Positions 9,253 through 21,979 are shown, numbered from the stretch's first letter. The stretch: DNA of 64,000 nucleotides from Chlorocebus sabaeus (GCF_047675955.1 NC_132918.1:90077106-90141105); one strand, 5' to 3'. Notes: generated by a model from the sequence alone, not told the origin. Made by a program: numbers and translations.

Positions 9253-11735
9253 AAAGGAGTCCTGGGCATTCTGACAGGGCCAGAGGGTGCTCCTGAGGCT
9301 GGCGGGCAAAGAAGGCTATGAAGAAGGGGTGTCCGAGTTGGCCATGAATGACAGAGAGGATTTCTCAATGTAGAGATGGGTGAAGAAAAGTCCCTCCAGG
9401 TGGCAGGAACAGTGTAAGCAAAGATAAGCAGGTGAAAGCTTGGCACAGCATCTGGGAGCCATGAGTGCCCCATCTGGCCAGAGCGCACTGAGTCAGCACC
9501 AGGTCATGAATGCCTTGAGTGCCAGGCCCCAGGATGAAGATTCTGAATGCATTCCAAGATTCAGTTAAGGAAGCAGGATGATCTGCCCATGATTCTGCCC
9601 ATTCATGGTGGCAGTCACTCATCCTGCAAAAACTGTGCCCAGTCCACATGCTCCCTGGGAAAGCTGCATTGGGTGGCCCCCTTCTCGCTCCTCCACATGG
9701 AGCCCTGAACTCAGCTGCCCAAATTTGTTTCTCCACAAAGTAGAGCCATACTGTTCCCCTAAAATGGTGGATCTGAGGGGCCAACGAATGACTACTGCCT
9801 GGAGAGCCGCGAGACACGGAGCATCACCAATGTCCTTCCACCTGCATTGAGCTTCTTATTTCATTCCATGTACCAAATAAGCCATTTAGAGCACCTGCTG
9901 TGTGTACGGTCCTGTGCCTGGGTCCCATGAGACCAGATCATTGTCATTTTTCTAGCACTTGAAACACATCTGTCCCCCACGCCCACAGACAATCACGTTA
10001 TACAACCATGTCATCAACAAGAACGTTCCTACTAAAAAGTTCCTGCTAATGACAGTGCTGGGAGAACATCTCTTTACACCTTTAATTCCAGGACTGGACA
10101 TGAAATCCTTATGACCCAAATGAACAGCACTTGATGTAGAAGGCAGCGCGGCTTTGCCCACATTGCCTGAACCTCTGTCAAGCTTGTCACTCTCAATCAG
10201 ACGACACTAAGTGAAAAAGAAATTGCTTTTGGAGCACACAGGAAGGTAGCAGTCTTATGTGCTTAGAACAGCAGGGAGAAGTGAAGCCACACCGTGGTCT
10301 CCTTGCTGGTGCAAGGAGGCTGCCACCTGCAGAAGGTGCTAAAGGCAAGTCTGGGAAGACACCGGGGTCGGCCTGGGTGCAGGCACTCCTGGGAGTGTGA
10401 ACGCCAAATGCCCCACCCATTCCACGCGTCAAAATCGGACCTAGCTGAGGTTGCACAGCTGGTTCCTCCCAAACCTCCCGCGGATCCTCCTCTTGAGAGG
10501 TTGGAATGAGGGAAACTATGCTTCCCAGATGCCCAAGCGGCGAGAGCTCTGGACCTGAATCAGGTGCTATGACTCAGGAACGAGTGTGCTCGCATGAGAC
10601 CTGCCCGGTGAGAACGTGGCTTCCGGCTGTCACTGCTGGTTAGTCAGTCCCAGTCACCTTGAACCCAGGTCGTGCTGCCGCTTCCTGAGTACCTGAAAAG
10701 CAGGGCAGTGGTGGTGGCTTCTGTTCAAACTGCATAATCCTCAGACCTCAACTTAGACTGTCCACCCTTCAGCCTCCTGGAGAGTCCAGAAACGGCTGTG
10801 GGCTGGCAGCAGCTGCTTCTGAACGAGCTGGGAGTCCGTCCAAAAGCCCAGCCTGAACCCTGCCCCTTTAGCCCCTCCAACGATGTTGTAAGCACCTGAC
10901 TCCAATATGAAACTCCTTCTGCTTACACCACCTGGAGTGGTTTCTGCTTCCTACGCGATCCCTGCTTGATAAACCCTGCCTGGCAAACCAAGGACGCATG
11001 AAGGCCACAGGAACCACAGTGGAAGCGCTTTGGAAAGCACAGCTATTTACGGGAGAACCGCACGACTCGCTTCGTCCGGTGCAAAGCAGTCACCCCCTCG
11101 TCTGGCTCTGGCAGCACACCCTGTGTGCTCTCACCTTTGAGCTGAGGTGTTCACGTCTGAGGTGGAGGAAGGAGGGTGGCAGGTGCAGGCCAGGACGGGG
11201 CCTCAGTTACCTAGAGAGTAACTAACAGTGCTTTGTCCGAGGGCAAGAGAATCTGATGGGGGCAGCTCTGTATGAAAACTGGAAGCGCTGAGGCTGCCCC
11301 AGGCTCAGGAAACAAAGACCGAGGACAGGTGGCGGGGCAGTGAGAAGGAGCTGGGCTGCACAGGAGATGGCAGGAAACTCGAGCCAGGCAGCTGAAGCAT
11401 GCAGTATTTGCCACAGAGTCGGGCTATATCTAAAACAGGTTGTTTGCATGGACTTGATGGGGCTGTAAGACTCAGTGACAGGGAGAAGCAGCTGGATTGG
11501 GGTGTGTTGAGCTTTCCTGTCACCCAAGGCAGACGGGCGCTGTATTCTGGTAGGTGACAGGCACTATGAGATCTCAGGAGCAAGAGAAAGAAGGCATGCT
11601 ACCATGAGCTGTCGAATCTGCACCATGCTGGATCTACCGACACGTCGAAAACATTCTCAACTGCAGCAACATTTCCGGGCAAGTAAGTTCTCATCGCTTC
11701 GTTTCCCTCACAGCTTCTAATCCGAATGTTTTAAG
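9253..11735. other. Mostly unique sequence
   Basis: No gene recognised. Parts (about 9280-9540, 9860-9930 and 10720-10975) have the texture of very old interspersed repeats, but I cannot assign families. Confidence 0.5.
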
Positions 11736-11737
11736 CC

Positions 11738-11880
11738 AATGCTTCTCCAGTTTTAATGTATCTATGAATCATCTGGGGATCTCGTTAAAATGTAGATTCT
11801 GATTCAGTAGGTCTGGGGTGGGGTCTGAGATTCTGTTTCTGGTCCAGGAACTACCCTTTGAGTAGTGAGACTTTAAGCTT
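11738..11880 (+). mobile_element. MER5A-type hAT DNA transposon
   Basis: Contains TTCTGATTCAGTAGGTCTGG, GGTGGGGTCTGAGATTCTG and CTGGTCCAGGAACTACCCTT in MER5A order. The ends are eroded. Confidence 0.8.
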
Positions 11881-12439
11881 CAGAAACATCAGTCAAGATC
11901 CAAACTATTTACAGGTGCATTGCCGAGTGTCTGTTCCTTATTTCACACATGCAGCGTTCACATCAGCAAGAAGTGAGGGAACCTGGCCCAGGAAACACAA
12001 GAGAGAGACAGTAGAACCAACCCCCAGGATAACTTACCAGCTCTCACTGGCTTGCAACTCTATTTCCTGCTCTCCCCCTCACCCTTACCCTGGGACACTT
12101 GGGAGAATATGATTTAATTTCCCATTTCTGGGGACTCTAAAAACTGTGCAGAAGGGTAAGGGAAGGGAAGTCACTGAGAGCTGACCACCTCCAGGACCAG
12201 GTAGAGGCTGAGACGGAGACATAGGCTCGCTTGCTTGCCTGACCCAGAAAGCCTTGTCCTCCTTTCTAGAACCCTGGGAGCAAAACAGGCAAAGGTCCCA
12301 TAGGTGATTGGTGGAAGAGCAATCCAGATGGCAGATAGTCCTATACAATAATGCTGTGGGGATGTGGATAACCAGGGGTCAGAGAAATGAAACAAAGTAA
12401 CAATGTGAGGGTAACCTGTTGGTAACAAAGTAACCGCCC

Positions 12440-12584
12440 ACCCACCAGCCCAGCTAGCACAAACAAGGAAATCACAATTAATGCTGTGGGGATGTGGAAA
12501 CAGGTGCCTTCATGTACTATTAATGGAAGTGAGAATTGCTGTAGTTTATTGGGAAAACAATCTGGAAACATCCTATATATATAG

Positions 12585-12631
<47 letters not shown>

Positions 12632-13110
12632 GCCTTAAGCTCAGCACTCCTACTCTTGGGAATCTATGCCTGGGAAATAAAAGCACTCCTCCTCAGAAGG
12701 ACACACACACGCACACGTCCATATGTACAAACGAGAGTGTTTATGGAAGTATTATTTACAAGCGAAAAAACTAGAGACAAAATGAATGCACATCAGTGTA
12801 AGAATGTTGAATCAGATACGGGCCATCCAGCCTACGGACTCCATTAACAGAATGAAATAAGAGAGGCATACCAGTTAACTCGAGGGACTTTTCTATGAAG
12901 TATTGATGAGCGAGAAAAGCAACATGCAGTACATTTGATTAATATGATCTCATTTTTATAAAACAATTTTTCAAAACTTGTACATGTATCTATGCATTGA
13001 TGTGTGTTGTAACCGTCCGTGACTTTTAGAAGCACAGATAAACATATGGGAGGATTCCAAGTTACTAAATGAGTTATTTGGTGTGGAGTAGGGGTCGGGG
13101 TAGCATGGAA
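12440..13110 (+). mobile_element. Old L1 (L1M) 3' fragment
   Basis: Sense-strand L1M text: GGAAGTGAGAATTGCTGTAG, GGGAATCTATGCCTGGGAAA, AAACTAGAGACAAAATGAAT, TGATGAGCGAGAAAAGCAAC. It is interrupted by a (CA)n tract at 12588-12629. No intact ORF2. Confidence 0.75.
12588..12629. repeat. (CA)n microsatellite, about 20 units
   Basis: Uninterrupted CA run preceded by a short TA run; likely polymorphic. Confidence 0.95.
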
Positions 13111-14414
13111 ACAAAGGGACAAAATCCATGCATCCGCTGTCTCTCACACACACACGTACACACCCAGGGAAACACTAAGAATGAGGGTCCCTGGCCCTCC
13201 TTCCCTTTGTGGTGCCTGCCGGAGCTCAGCTCTTGTGGGTAGCTGTCACTACGGGACGCTACGGAGGGGACTAATTACATGCCAATAAGTGTAAAGGCAG
13301 GTGGTCATCTCAGTGCCACTCGGCACTGGAGCTCCCATTCCTGGGCCCTGGGCCACAGCCTCCCTGTCAGAATAACGCTTGGGAATTTCCGGGAAGAAGA
13401 AATTCACTCTGCTCAGGGCAGTATATTCTGCTTTTTGAAAACTACTTTTTAGTGAGTTCTTTCTCACATGATGCTGAATTTCACCCCTTAAAGCTTCCAC
13501 TCCCTGCTCCACGTCCTGCCCCCAAGAGCCAGAAGGCACAAGCTCATTTCCTGTCCCACAGGAAGACAGAGATAATGCCCCCATGGGCTTTCTCTTATCT
13601 CAACTAAACACCCCTGGTCCTGCCACTGGTGCTGAGCACTCATCTGAGGCATTTCCTGACGGCAGGTCCGGTTCTGACTCCTCCAGTGAGACACAGCGAT
13701 TTCGATAAGATGCAGGTGAAGACCCCAAATCTGCAAGCCTTCCCAAGGAACAAGGCAGCACTACCCACCCCTATCAGAAAAACTCTGAAGGAGATACAGA
13801 GCAGGGTGGGGGGCAAGGCAGTTCCAAAGGCCCTTCCGATTTCCTTAGGAACCCCTGGCCTGTGGCCACCACTAGTGTGACTACACGATTACTACCTCCC
13901 AGCTTCCACACCGGGCTCCCCGTGCATGTCACCGAGCCTGCCTGGCCGTGACTTATGCAGGAAAGGCTGCACAGGAGACACCAGGCGTGGACATGGCAGA
14001 AGGAACGAAGACAAGGCTAGGCTCTGTGTCCTCGGGAAGGCAAAGGAACGTCTTGGCTTCCTTGCAATCACCTTCTGAAGGGCTGTGGGCTGCGGCAGGG
14101 GCACTGGGCATTCCAAACTGGGGGAGAATGGAGCCTTCACAGACTTGCCCCAGGGGCATATACAGGGCACTGCAAAGGGAGAAATGAACCATGGTGAGTT
14201 AAACCTCATTAATGTGAAACCTACCAACCCAGAATTACAGAGACCTGGGCCTGGAGTTGAGAGCCCCAATCCCAGAAACAGCTTTCATGGGTAAAGATAA
14301 GAGTAGGTACACAACGTTTCAGAATTCTCAAAGGAGGTGATGTAGCAAGCTTTCGGAATGTAGTTCCCTGAAGGAGGAATCTTCAGGGGGGTTCTGAGAG
14401 CACTGTGTTCCTCT
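13111..14414. other. Unique sequence
   Basis: No gene or repeat recognised. Open frames here are short and unlike known families. Confidence 0.55.
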
Positions 14415-14499
14415 GAGGCTCTGTCATTAGCTGTCCATCAGCAACCAGGTCACCTCTCTGCTTTGAGCCTCAGTTTTGTCTTTGAAAAAATGGAAATAA
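14415..14499 (+). mobile_element. MIR fragment
   Basis: CACCTCTCTGCTTTGAGCCT then CAGTTTTGTCTTTGAAAAAA; cut by the following Alu. Confidence 0.55.
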
Positions 14500-14822
14500 G
14501 GCTGGGCGCGGTGGCTCATGCCTGTAATCCCAGCACTCTGGGAGGCCAGGGCGGGTGGATCATGAGGTCAGGAGTTTGAGACCATCTTGGCCAGCATGGT
14601 GAAACCCTGTCTCTACTAAAAATACAAAAAAAAAAAAAAAAAAAAAAAAAAAATAGCTGGGTATGGTGGCACGCGCCTGTAATCCCAGCTACTCAGGAGG
14701 CTAAGACAGGAGACTCACTTCAACCCGGGAAGTGGAGGTTGCAGTGAGTCGAGATTGCGCCACTGCACTCCAGCCTGAGCAACACAGCGAGACTCCATCT
14801 CAAAAAAAAAAAAAAAAAAAAA
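14500..14822 (+). mobile_element. Alu, long middle A-stretch
   Basis: Full dimeric Alu. The central A-rich linker has grown to roughly 28 A (about 14626-14653), longer than the 3' tail. GGAAATAA occurs at both ends as a likely target-site duplication. Confidence 0.95.
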
Positions 14823-15864
14823 GGAAATAACATCTATATTGAAGCTGATATAAAAATCCAATAAGGCGAATTGCATAAAATTACTACGTGACCTTGGATT
14901 GCTATATAAATACGACTTCATTGGTCCTGCTGAGGACAGGTAATGAAGGGTAATCCAGTAAGGGGTCTGGGGAGCTGGTATGAAATGACAGTGACGGGGT
15001 GATAGCATGAGCCACTTTTCCCAACAAGAAGACAGAAAGAATGGATCAGAAACCAGGAGAGGATTCAAAATGAATCAAGTTTAAACACACTCCTGGCCCG
15101 GGCCGCGCACCGAGTATACGGCCTGACACTAGAGCGACGGCTGGAGCTGCATTCCACGACAATGAGCTGGATGCCCCCAGATGAGAGGCGGCCTCTGAGG
15201 GCTGTTTCATCCTCACTCCCGCAGAACAATGCTGAGTCTCCCGAATGCCTCTTTTGTTCCATATGGCACAAAAATCACAAACATCTTTTAACCACCCTGT
15301 GTTTTCCTAGCTGTTTGTTCTTTTCTCAAAGGTCCTAAGATCACAGAATCGTCTCCAAGAACAACAGCTGGGGAGCCTGTTCCGCAGTTGAAACAACAAG
15401 GCCAAGGGGTTTGTGGCTGACGCGGGGAAGGCAGGGGGAGGTCAGGAGCTGGGCAGGGGGGTGCAGCCTGTCCCTGTACTCCCTTGGGATGGGAAATTCC
15501 CACTGGGCCTGCAGGATTCCTGCTCATGATGGGGGTACCGGCTGCCTATCTCTAGGATCAGATTCCACTCAAAACTCACATGCTCTCTCTTCTCTCTCTG
15601 AAAACGAAAAGCTTAGATTTCTGCCCTGTCTTCAGCCTAAGGCCTCTATCCAGACTCTGTGGACAAGATGATCTACTCAAAGGAGGGCACAGCCTAGGCG
15701 TCCAGCAAAGGCCTCACCCCCACCCACTCTGGCACAGCAGCTGCCCCATCCTCCTGGGGGTGCCCCTCCCAACCCCACCACTGCCCTCTGCTGCTCAGAT
15801 GCCCCCTGCCCCAGCCCCCATGGCCACAGAGAAGGACAGCCTGGTAAAGAGCTTCAAGCTGGGC
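14823..15864. other. Unique sequence
   Basis: No gene recognised. A moderately CpG-containing block at 15095-15200 is worth a conservation check. Confidence 0.5.
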
Positions 15865-16085
15865 ATGGAATCCTGGCTCCACCAGTCCTGGCTCCGAGGC
15901 TGGCCTTGAACCATGTGTAAACCATCTGTACCTCAGTTTTCTCATCTGGAAAATGGGGGTAATATTTATATTGACTTTACAGCATTGCCACGAGGATTCA
16001 GTGACACTCCATATAAAGAAAGCACTGAGCACAGTGCCTGGCACACGGAGCACCCCAATAATATTAACTAATATTATTCCTGTTC
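15865..16085 (+). mobile_element. MIR SINE
   Basis: MIR sense order: TGTACCTCAGTTTTCTCATC, AAAATGGGGGTAATA, CACAGTGCCTGGCACACGG. Confidence 0.85.
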
Positions 16086-16320
16086 AGCTGTAGCAACAGA
16101 AACACTCCTGTATTCCCATAACTATCATTAGCATTGCTATTATCCCTTAGTGTGCTCCTCGGATGGCTCAATGAAAAGTGCTCAGTAACTTCAAGAGGGA
16201 AACCCATTTCATTCAGGATTCAGAGTCAGGATTTCCCTTCTCCGTGGCTCTGTCACCGAGCATCTACTCTGCGGGGTCCCGGAGGGGAAGACAACGCAAG
16301 CTCAGGGCATCTGCGGAGCT
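16086..16320. other. Unique sequence
   Basis: Nothing recognised. Confidence 0.5.
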
Positions 16321-16403
16321 GGAAGAGCGCGGAGAGGGTGTGCGGCCCGGCAGGCACAGGAGATGGAAGAGCGCGGAGAGGGTGTGCGGCCTGGCGGGCA
16401 CAG
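16321..16403. repeat. 44-bp tandem duplication, CpG-rich
   Basis: GGAAGAGCGCGGAGAGGGTG plus TGCGGCC and GGCACAG is present twice (16321-16359 and 16365-16403) with two transitions between copies. Confidence 0.9.
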
Positions 16404-17324
16404 CTCCTGCATGTCATGCCAGCCCCTGCCCTGTTCCCACAGAGTCAGGGTTCCTAGGGCTTACTCCCCCAAACCCTCGCCTGGAAATCAGGCTCACGGT
16501 GCTCCCCTACCCCGCTGGGGCTCACAGGCAGGAAAGTGTGAGGGTGTGTGGTGTGTGTTGGGGCTAAGATTACAGCTCGGTGGCCTGTGGGCCATGCCTA
16601 GCCTGCTGCTATCTTCTCCATGAGCAACCCCACACTCCCCGAGCTCAAACACCAGGGAACCACAGTGCACCGGCCACGCCCTTGGAAACGCTGGATTTAC
16701 CAAAGCCTCCCTGAGCTATAGGAAGGCCTTGGCTGCCCAGCCATTGAGAAGTCTGTCTTTTCACCCAAGGATGTGGTCTGCCCTCTACTCAGACTACACC
16801 TCCCGAGGCCTTCCAGGTAGACATTTGGCCAAGGACTGCCCCAGCTTGCGATTTGAGGGACAAGATGGTTATGAGAGATACGGTTCCCTCTTGTTTAGAA
16901 AGCCTCGGGTCGCTGCACGCAGGATGGAGAGTGGCGCCCACGACCCGCACCTCTGCTCCTTGACCTTCTTTGGCCTTCATACCCTCCATGATGACCCCCC
17001 AAGATGGCGTACCTCCAGGCATTTTACTCCCCTACTGAATTCAGAGCCTCTGAACGCTCCTCTTTGCTGCCTGGCCCCAAATGACTTTCATCTTTTCTGC
17101 CCCTACACCCTACTCTAAAACCTTCCTCGGTCACATCGAGCATTCCCTGATCCCCAAACCACCTCTGTACTCTCTAACCACTGGGGTTTGGAGCCAGCAG
17201 ACATGCTGGTCCTATTCCGGAGAATGGCACCCAAGACCAGAAAGGCTGAGGGCCTCGTGCTGAGACTCTACAGGAGAAACACTTGCCAGGACGGGGACTC
17301 AGGAAGCTTTATCCCAGCATCCTA
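16404..17324. other. Unique sequence
   Basis: No supported gene. The 129-codon plus-strand frame at 16729-17118 has no recognisable domain. Confidence 0.5.
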
Positions 17325-17430
17325 GCCCTACCATCAACTGGTCCTGTGACCTGGGCAAGTGGCTACCCCTCTCAAGGCCTCAGGGTCGTCATCTATAATA
17401 CCGGGTGCTGACCAACTCATCTCTAAAGGT
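17325..17430 (+). mobile_element. MIR fragment
   Basis: TGTGACCTGGGCAAGTGGCT then CCTCTCAAGGCCTCAG. Confidence 0.6.
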
Positions 17431-17498
17431 ATCGTCTAGCACTGAGCCTCCAAGAGAAAGCCCAGCCTGGGCCCTACATAGTCATCCTCCATTCCTCT

Positions 17499-17858
17499 TG
17501 TCTTAGTTCAAGCTATTATAACAAAGTACCACAGACTGGGTGCCCACAAACAACAGAAGCCGAGTTCTTACAGTTCTAGAGGCCGGGAAGTCCACGACCA
17601 AGGTGCCCACTGATTCTGTGTCTGGTGAGGACTGGCTGTCCAGTTCACAGACAGCTGCCTTTCCCCAGTCTCCTCATACGGTGAAGGGTGAGGGAGCTCT
17701 TCAGTGTCTCTTTCATCAGGACACTCATCCCATTCATGAAGGTGCCACCCTCATGACCTAATCACTCCCCAAAGGCCCCACCTCCTTATACCATCACACT
17801 GGGGGTTAGGATTTCAACACATGAATTTTGCGGGGATATAATTATTCAGTCCATTGTA
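17499..17858 (-). mobile_element. Solo MaLR LTR (MLT1-type)
   Basis: Reverse-orientation LTR: begins TGTCTTAGTTC, contains CACAGACTGGGTGCC, CATTCATGAAGGTGCCACCC and CCCCAAAGGCCCCACCTCC, and ends near ATTATTCAGTCCATTG. Appears to be the same subfamily as the plus-strand LTR at 35769. Confidence 0.85.
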
Positions 17859-17953
17859 CCCCTCAATAGTCTAAAAGGGCTGAGGTTAAAAACACAGATG
17901 GGAAAAGTAAGGCTCTGATATCCCCCCATCCTCCAGGTGAAGGTGGAACACCA

Positions 17954-18083
17954 GCTCAGTGTCTAGCTGGCAAGTAGTACTCAGTAGTAGTACAGGAGTA
18001 CTGAGTACTACAACTTGGTAGTACTGCAGTAGTAGTACTCAGTACTCAGTAGTACTCAGTACAGTAGCTCAGTGTCTAGCTGG
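17954..18083. repeat. AGTACT-rich palindromic array between direct repeats
   Basis: About 95 bp of reshuffled AGTAGTACTCAGT units, self-complementary because AGTACT is a palindrome. It is bounded by two exact copies of GCTCAGTGTCTAGCTGG (17954-17970 and 18067-18083). Confidence 0.9.
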
Positions 18084-18479
18084 GAAGTCTAGCTAGAAAG
18101 TACCTCATGTCTGAGCACCCCAGAGCTGGGTCCCAGGAGAGCCCACAAACAGGTGGGAAAGGATGAGTCCCAAGGCCCTTTGACTCTACAGGAAGGGGGA
18201 GACGACTGCTAGCCCCAGCACCACAAATTAGCGAAGAAGCTGAGAGAAAGAAGTAAGTTTCCAGTTTTTTTGGTTTCACATTATTGATGGCACAGAACAC
18301 ACTCCCCTCACCATCCCGTCAGTGTAACAGCAGGGACGACACGCTCCCCTTGGTGGCTCAGCACCAGAGTGGGAAGAGCAACTGCTCTCTCCACCTCGCT
18401 GTGCCTGGGGATGTTTGCAGCTCTCCAAGAAGGACGCCAAGCCCTCCATGCTCAGAGGCAGGGGGTGGCCAGTTGGAAA
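18084..18479. other. Unique sequence
   Basis: Nothing recognised. Confidence 0.5.
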
Positions 18480-18600
18480 GGACCAGGTGCTGTAAGCCAG
18501 GAGCCTGGGCACTGGCCTGGCTCTGCAACGAACCGGCTAGGTGACCTTGACAAGGTCACTGTTCTCTGGTCTCACTTTCCTACACTGAAAAATGAAGGAG
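18480..18600 (+). mobile_element. MIR fragment
   Basis: CTAGGTGACCTTGACAAGGT then CTCACTTTCCTACACTGAAA. Confidence 0.6.
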
Positions 18601-18743
18601 CTGGAGGAGATGATTTCCGTGTTCCCATCCAGCGATGGCAATCTATCATTCTACTAAATGGGAATGACAGCCAGATCTAATCAGCTAGAACTCATTCAGC
18701 CAGTATTTTTAGGTATCTTCAAAGTGCAAGCCTCTAATTTACC

Positions 18744-18744
<1 letters not shown>

Positions 18745-18774
<30 letters not shown>
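18745..18774. repeat. Isolated poly-A tract (30 A)
   Basis: No SINE or processed gene body was recognised directly upstream. Confidence 0.8.
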
Positions 18775-18775
<1 letters not shown>

Positions 18776-20084
18776 CCTTCGTTTTTTTCCTGAATGGCTG
18801 GAGGCAGTGGAAGGAGTGGAGGGCCCACAGCCTATCCATCACAGTGGACAAATCCCCCCGGCACAGCACAAGGGGCTGCCTAAACCCCACCGTCAGCATC
18901 CACTTTCCAGAGCCTCCCGTCAGTAAGCCCCCCTCCTGGCCGGCTGACGGAATGAGAAGGGCTTAATCTGCACCAATCCTCCCTCTTCCGACTGATGAGG
19001 CTTTGGGGATTCTGGAAGAACACGGAGGTGCTGCTGCCTGAGTCACTAACGTTGGTGATATAACAGAGAAGGCCTCCCTGGGCAGAAGACGAGTGAGTCC
19101 TGAGGGCTGCTAGGCCTGCGTCTGAAGGAGCTCATCAGCTGAATTATTGATGGGGCTCTGAACACAGCTCAAGTTTCCCCTGACAGATGCTTTCACCAGC
19201 TGATGGTTCCGAGACCAATTAAGAATGATTGTGGATTCCAAGGCAGCGCCACCACCAGTGAGCATCTTAAATGCCTCTGGAGCCCACTGCAGGAAATTCA
19301 TAGCCAGCCATCTCCTCAGATGCGGGCACGATCATCACAGAGGAAGGAGGGGCACCACATGCTACAGGGTCTGGGCCACTGCCCCATATCAACTTCTGTC
19401 CCCCGCCCAGGGCATCACCAGAACCCTAATGACAGCATGCAGAGCAGAAGGCCCTTCGAAGGCCTCTGCAGCAAGTTCCAGGAGTCCTACAGCCTCAGGA
19501 AAATAGGTACCATGTGAACAAAGGGATCTGGGTCAGTAAGCTGAAAAAAGCTAATGCTCAATAAAGCTAGACAGGATTGTGTACTTCAGGACTTCTAGGG
19601 CCTCTAGTGTGCTCCGTGAATCTAGAAGAGGGGGAATACAATGTATGTATTTCTCAAACTTCCTTGATCATTACATCCTTTTCTTCCAGGACACGTCCTG
19701 GGATTGGTGTTCCATGGAACTCGCCTTGAGAAGTGTGGGTCTAGACCACGGCCCTCATTTGACAGACAAAGAGACAGAGGGCCAGGGTGGTCAGGCAGGA
19801 AGCCAGACTCAGGTAGAGTCCCGCACACTGAATGGCAGTGTTCTAGGTGCTTGCCAGCTGCTTTAGGGAAAATGACAGGGTTTTCTATAGGAACGGACCA
19901 GATGGTTGGGGGCTGGACTGAGATGCTTCTGGGAGAGCGATGGGTATAAATCCGAGACCTAGGACTCACCTGGAAGGGAAATGGTTTGCGATGGCAGCAT
20001 GAGAGAGCGCTGAGGCTTTGGGCCTGGCACAGAATAACTTTGTTTTCCCCTGATAATTTGTCTCATGTTTCTAGGCCTCCCCCT
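18775..20084. other. Unique sequence
   Basis: No gene recognised. The block 19125-19310, with paired CAGCTG motifs and CCAATTAAGAATGATTGTGG, looks low in repeat decay and is a candidate conserved non-coding element. Confidence 0.45.
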
Positions 20085-20215
20085 CTAGACTGTGAGTTCC
20101 GTGGGGGCAAGGACCACGTTTGTTTTGCTCACGAAGGCGGCCCCAGCGCCTGGCACAAGGTCTGCTAAGCAGACAGTGCTCAGGAAATACCTGCTTAGAC
20201 TGATAGACTAATGAA
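20085..20215 (+). mobile_element. L2 3' end
   Basis: CTAGACTGTGAGTTCCGTGG, GGGCAAGGACCACGTTTG, CCCAGCGCCTGGCACAAGG, CAGGAAATACCTGCTTAGAC. Confidence 0.8.
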
Positions 20216-20589
20216 CACATGCCTTACTGTCTACTTCGAAAAACCCAAGACACTTTCAAAATGAGCACCCTCGTTTCCAGAGGCATGAACCCCATGGCAG
20301 TGTGGACCCCACATCATCCTTCAGCATCACAAGGCTGCCCTCACTGGCCGGGACACAGTCAGCCAGGGTCCAGGGACCACAACTCCCACGAGAGCCAAAC
20401 AGAGTACAGAAAGCAGCTGGCTCCAGAAAGGCTGGAGTCTGAGCTGGCACTGGAACCATTTTTCACGGATGCAACACACATCTGTGTTTTCTATCAGGCT
20501 GCCGGGTGCACGAGGCTGTCATGGGTTATTGGAAGGACGGAGGGAAAAGAGCAGTAGGAATAAATGGCAGCTGTGCTTCTTTCAAGCTA

Positions 20590-20700
20590 ACCCATTATTT
20601 ATTCATTTATTACACATTTACTGAGCAGTCACTCACAGGGAAAGAGAAAAAAGTGGAAGGCTTGATCCCCACCCTCAAGAAGCTAAGAGAAAAAAGGAAG
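20590..20700 (-). mobile_element. L2 fragment
   Basis: TTATTCATTTATTACACATT, ACTGAGCAGTCACTC, CCCCACCCTCAAGAAGCTAA, followed by a purine-rich patch. Confidence 0.65.
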
Positions 20701-20744
20701 TGTAAAAAAGAGAAAATGAGAATGAGAAAAAGTGGTGCGTAAGT

Positions 20745-21979
20745 GACCACATAACAAGGAAGACAGTGACGTCAGAGATGCCTAGGCTAGGCGTGTCCCC
20801 AAGAGCAGGGGAGGGGGCCTGGCTCCGACAGGGAGCTGAACTGAAACTCAACTAGGGGCCTGGACATGATGCTTTTGGCCTCTACTCCTCGACCTCTGAC
20901 CGAACAGTCCTAAAAGAGGGGAAAGCCTAGGGCCTGCGCCTTTCATCCCCATTTCCTTCTATCGGAGGGTTGGGGAATTGGGAGAGCAGCCCAGGACAGG
21001 CCCTCCTTAGGTAGGGCCATAGACCAGGAGGGCAGCCCCAGCCTGTCCACAGGAGGGGCGCATGAAGGAGCTCACAAGGCCAGGATATGAGCTCACAAGC
21101 CTGGTGGAGGTGGGCAATGGGGAAGAGCCCAGGAAGGGCAGCAGAGGGCTGTGACATCTGCCCTCCCCACCACCTGATCCAAAACTCTTGCAGTGGGGGG
21201 TTATCCTCCATCAGAACTCCAGCTCAATCAGTCCCCTGGCCCCACGCTTCCAAATGCAAATTATCTCAATAAAGTGAGGAAACCATATTGATTTTCAACC
21301 GAAATCTTGCCTGAAAGAAATTGAAATGTTCATGATCGAAATCTGTGGCCAGGAGATGGGATCAGACCTAAAGGCCCTGTTGGCACCAACCTGGTAGCAG
21401 GTGTCGGCAGAGACCTGCATGAGGACAGTCCTAGGCAGTCACAGCCGCTCCAGCAGGCGCCCACCTCCCGCAGCAGCCAGGACCCCGCCAGACAACACTG
21501 CCCTGAACAGGGAAGGTGCAGGCAGGAGCGGCTCTTCTGCAGGGTCACGACACCCTGACATAACTGAGAAAGATACAGGGAGTACCCCAAAACCACATGG
21601 AGGAATTTCTGCTTTACAGTCAGCAAATGACAAATGTCAACAGCGACTTATGCCCAAATCACACGCACGCCATAAGGTTATTTTTCAATTTCTGTTGACC
21701 GCAGACCTGCCTTGGGCAAGCTGGCGGTTTTCTTTCTCTTTAGTGAGTTGAGTGCTACTCCTAACACACAGGTGAGGTCGAGAGGCCCACTCAGTGCCAC
21801 CTGAGGCAGGATAAGGCCGTGAAGGAAAGGCTGCCAGACCCAGGCCTGCGGAAGCCACAGGAGCCACAGAGCTAAGCGGTGGGGTATTCGCTCTCCCACC
21901 TGACCCTCTTTGGCGCTGTCCTGGCCTGTGGCAGTTTAGAAGTCACCTTCTCACTGGTAAATGTGACTGGTCATTCTGT
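20745..21979. other. Unique sequence
   Basis: No supported gene or repeat. Confidence 0.5.
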
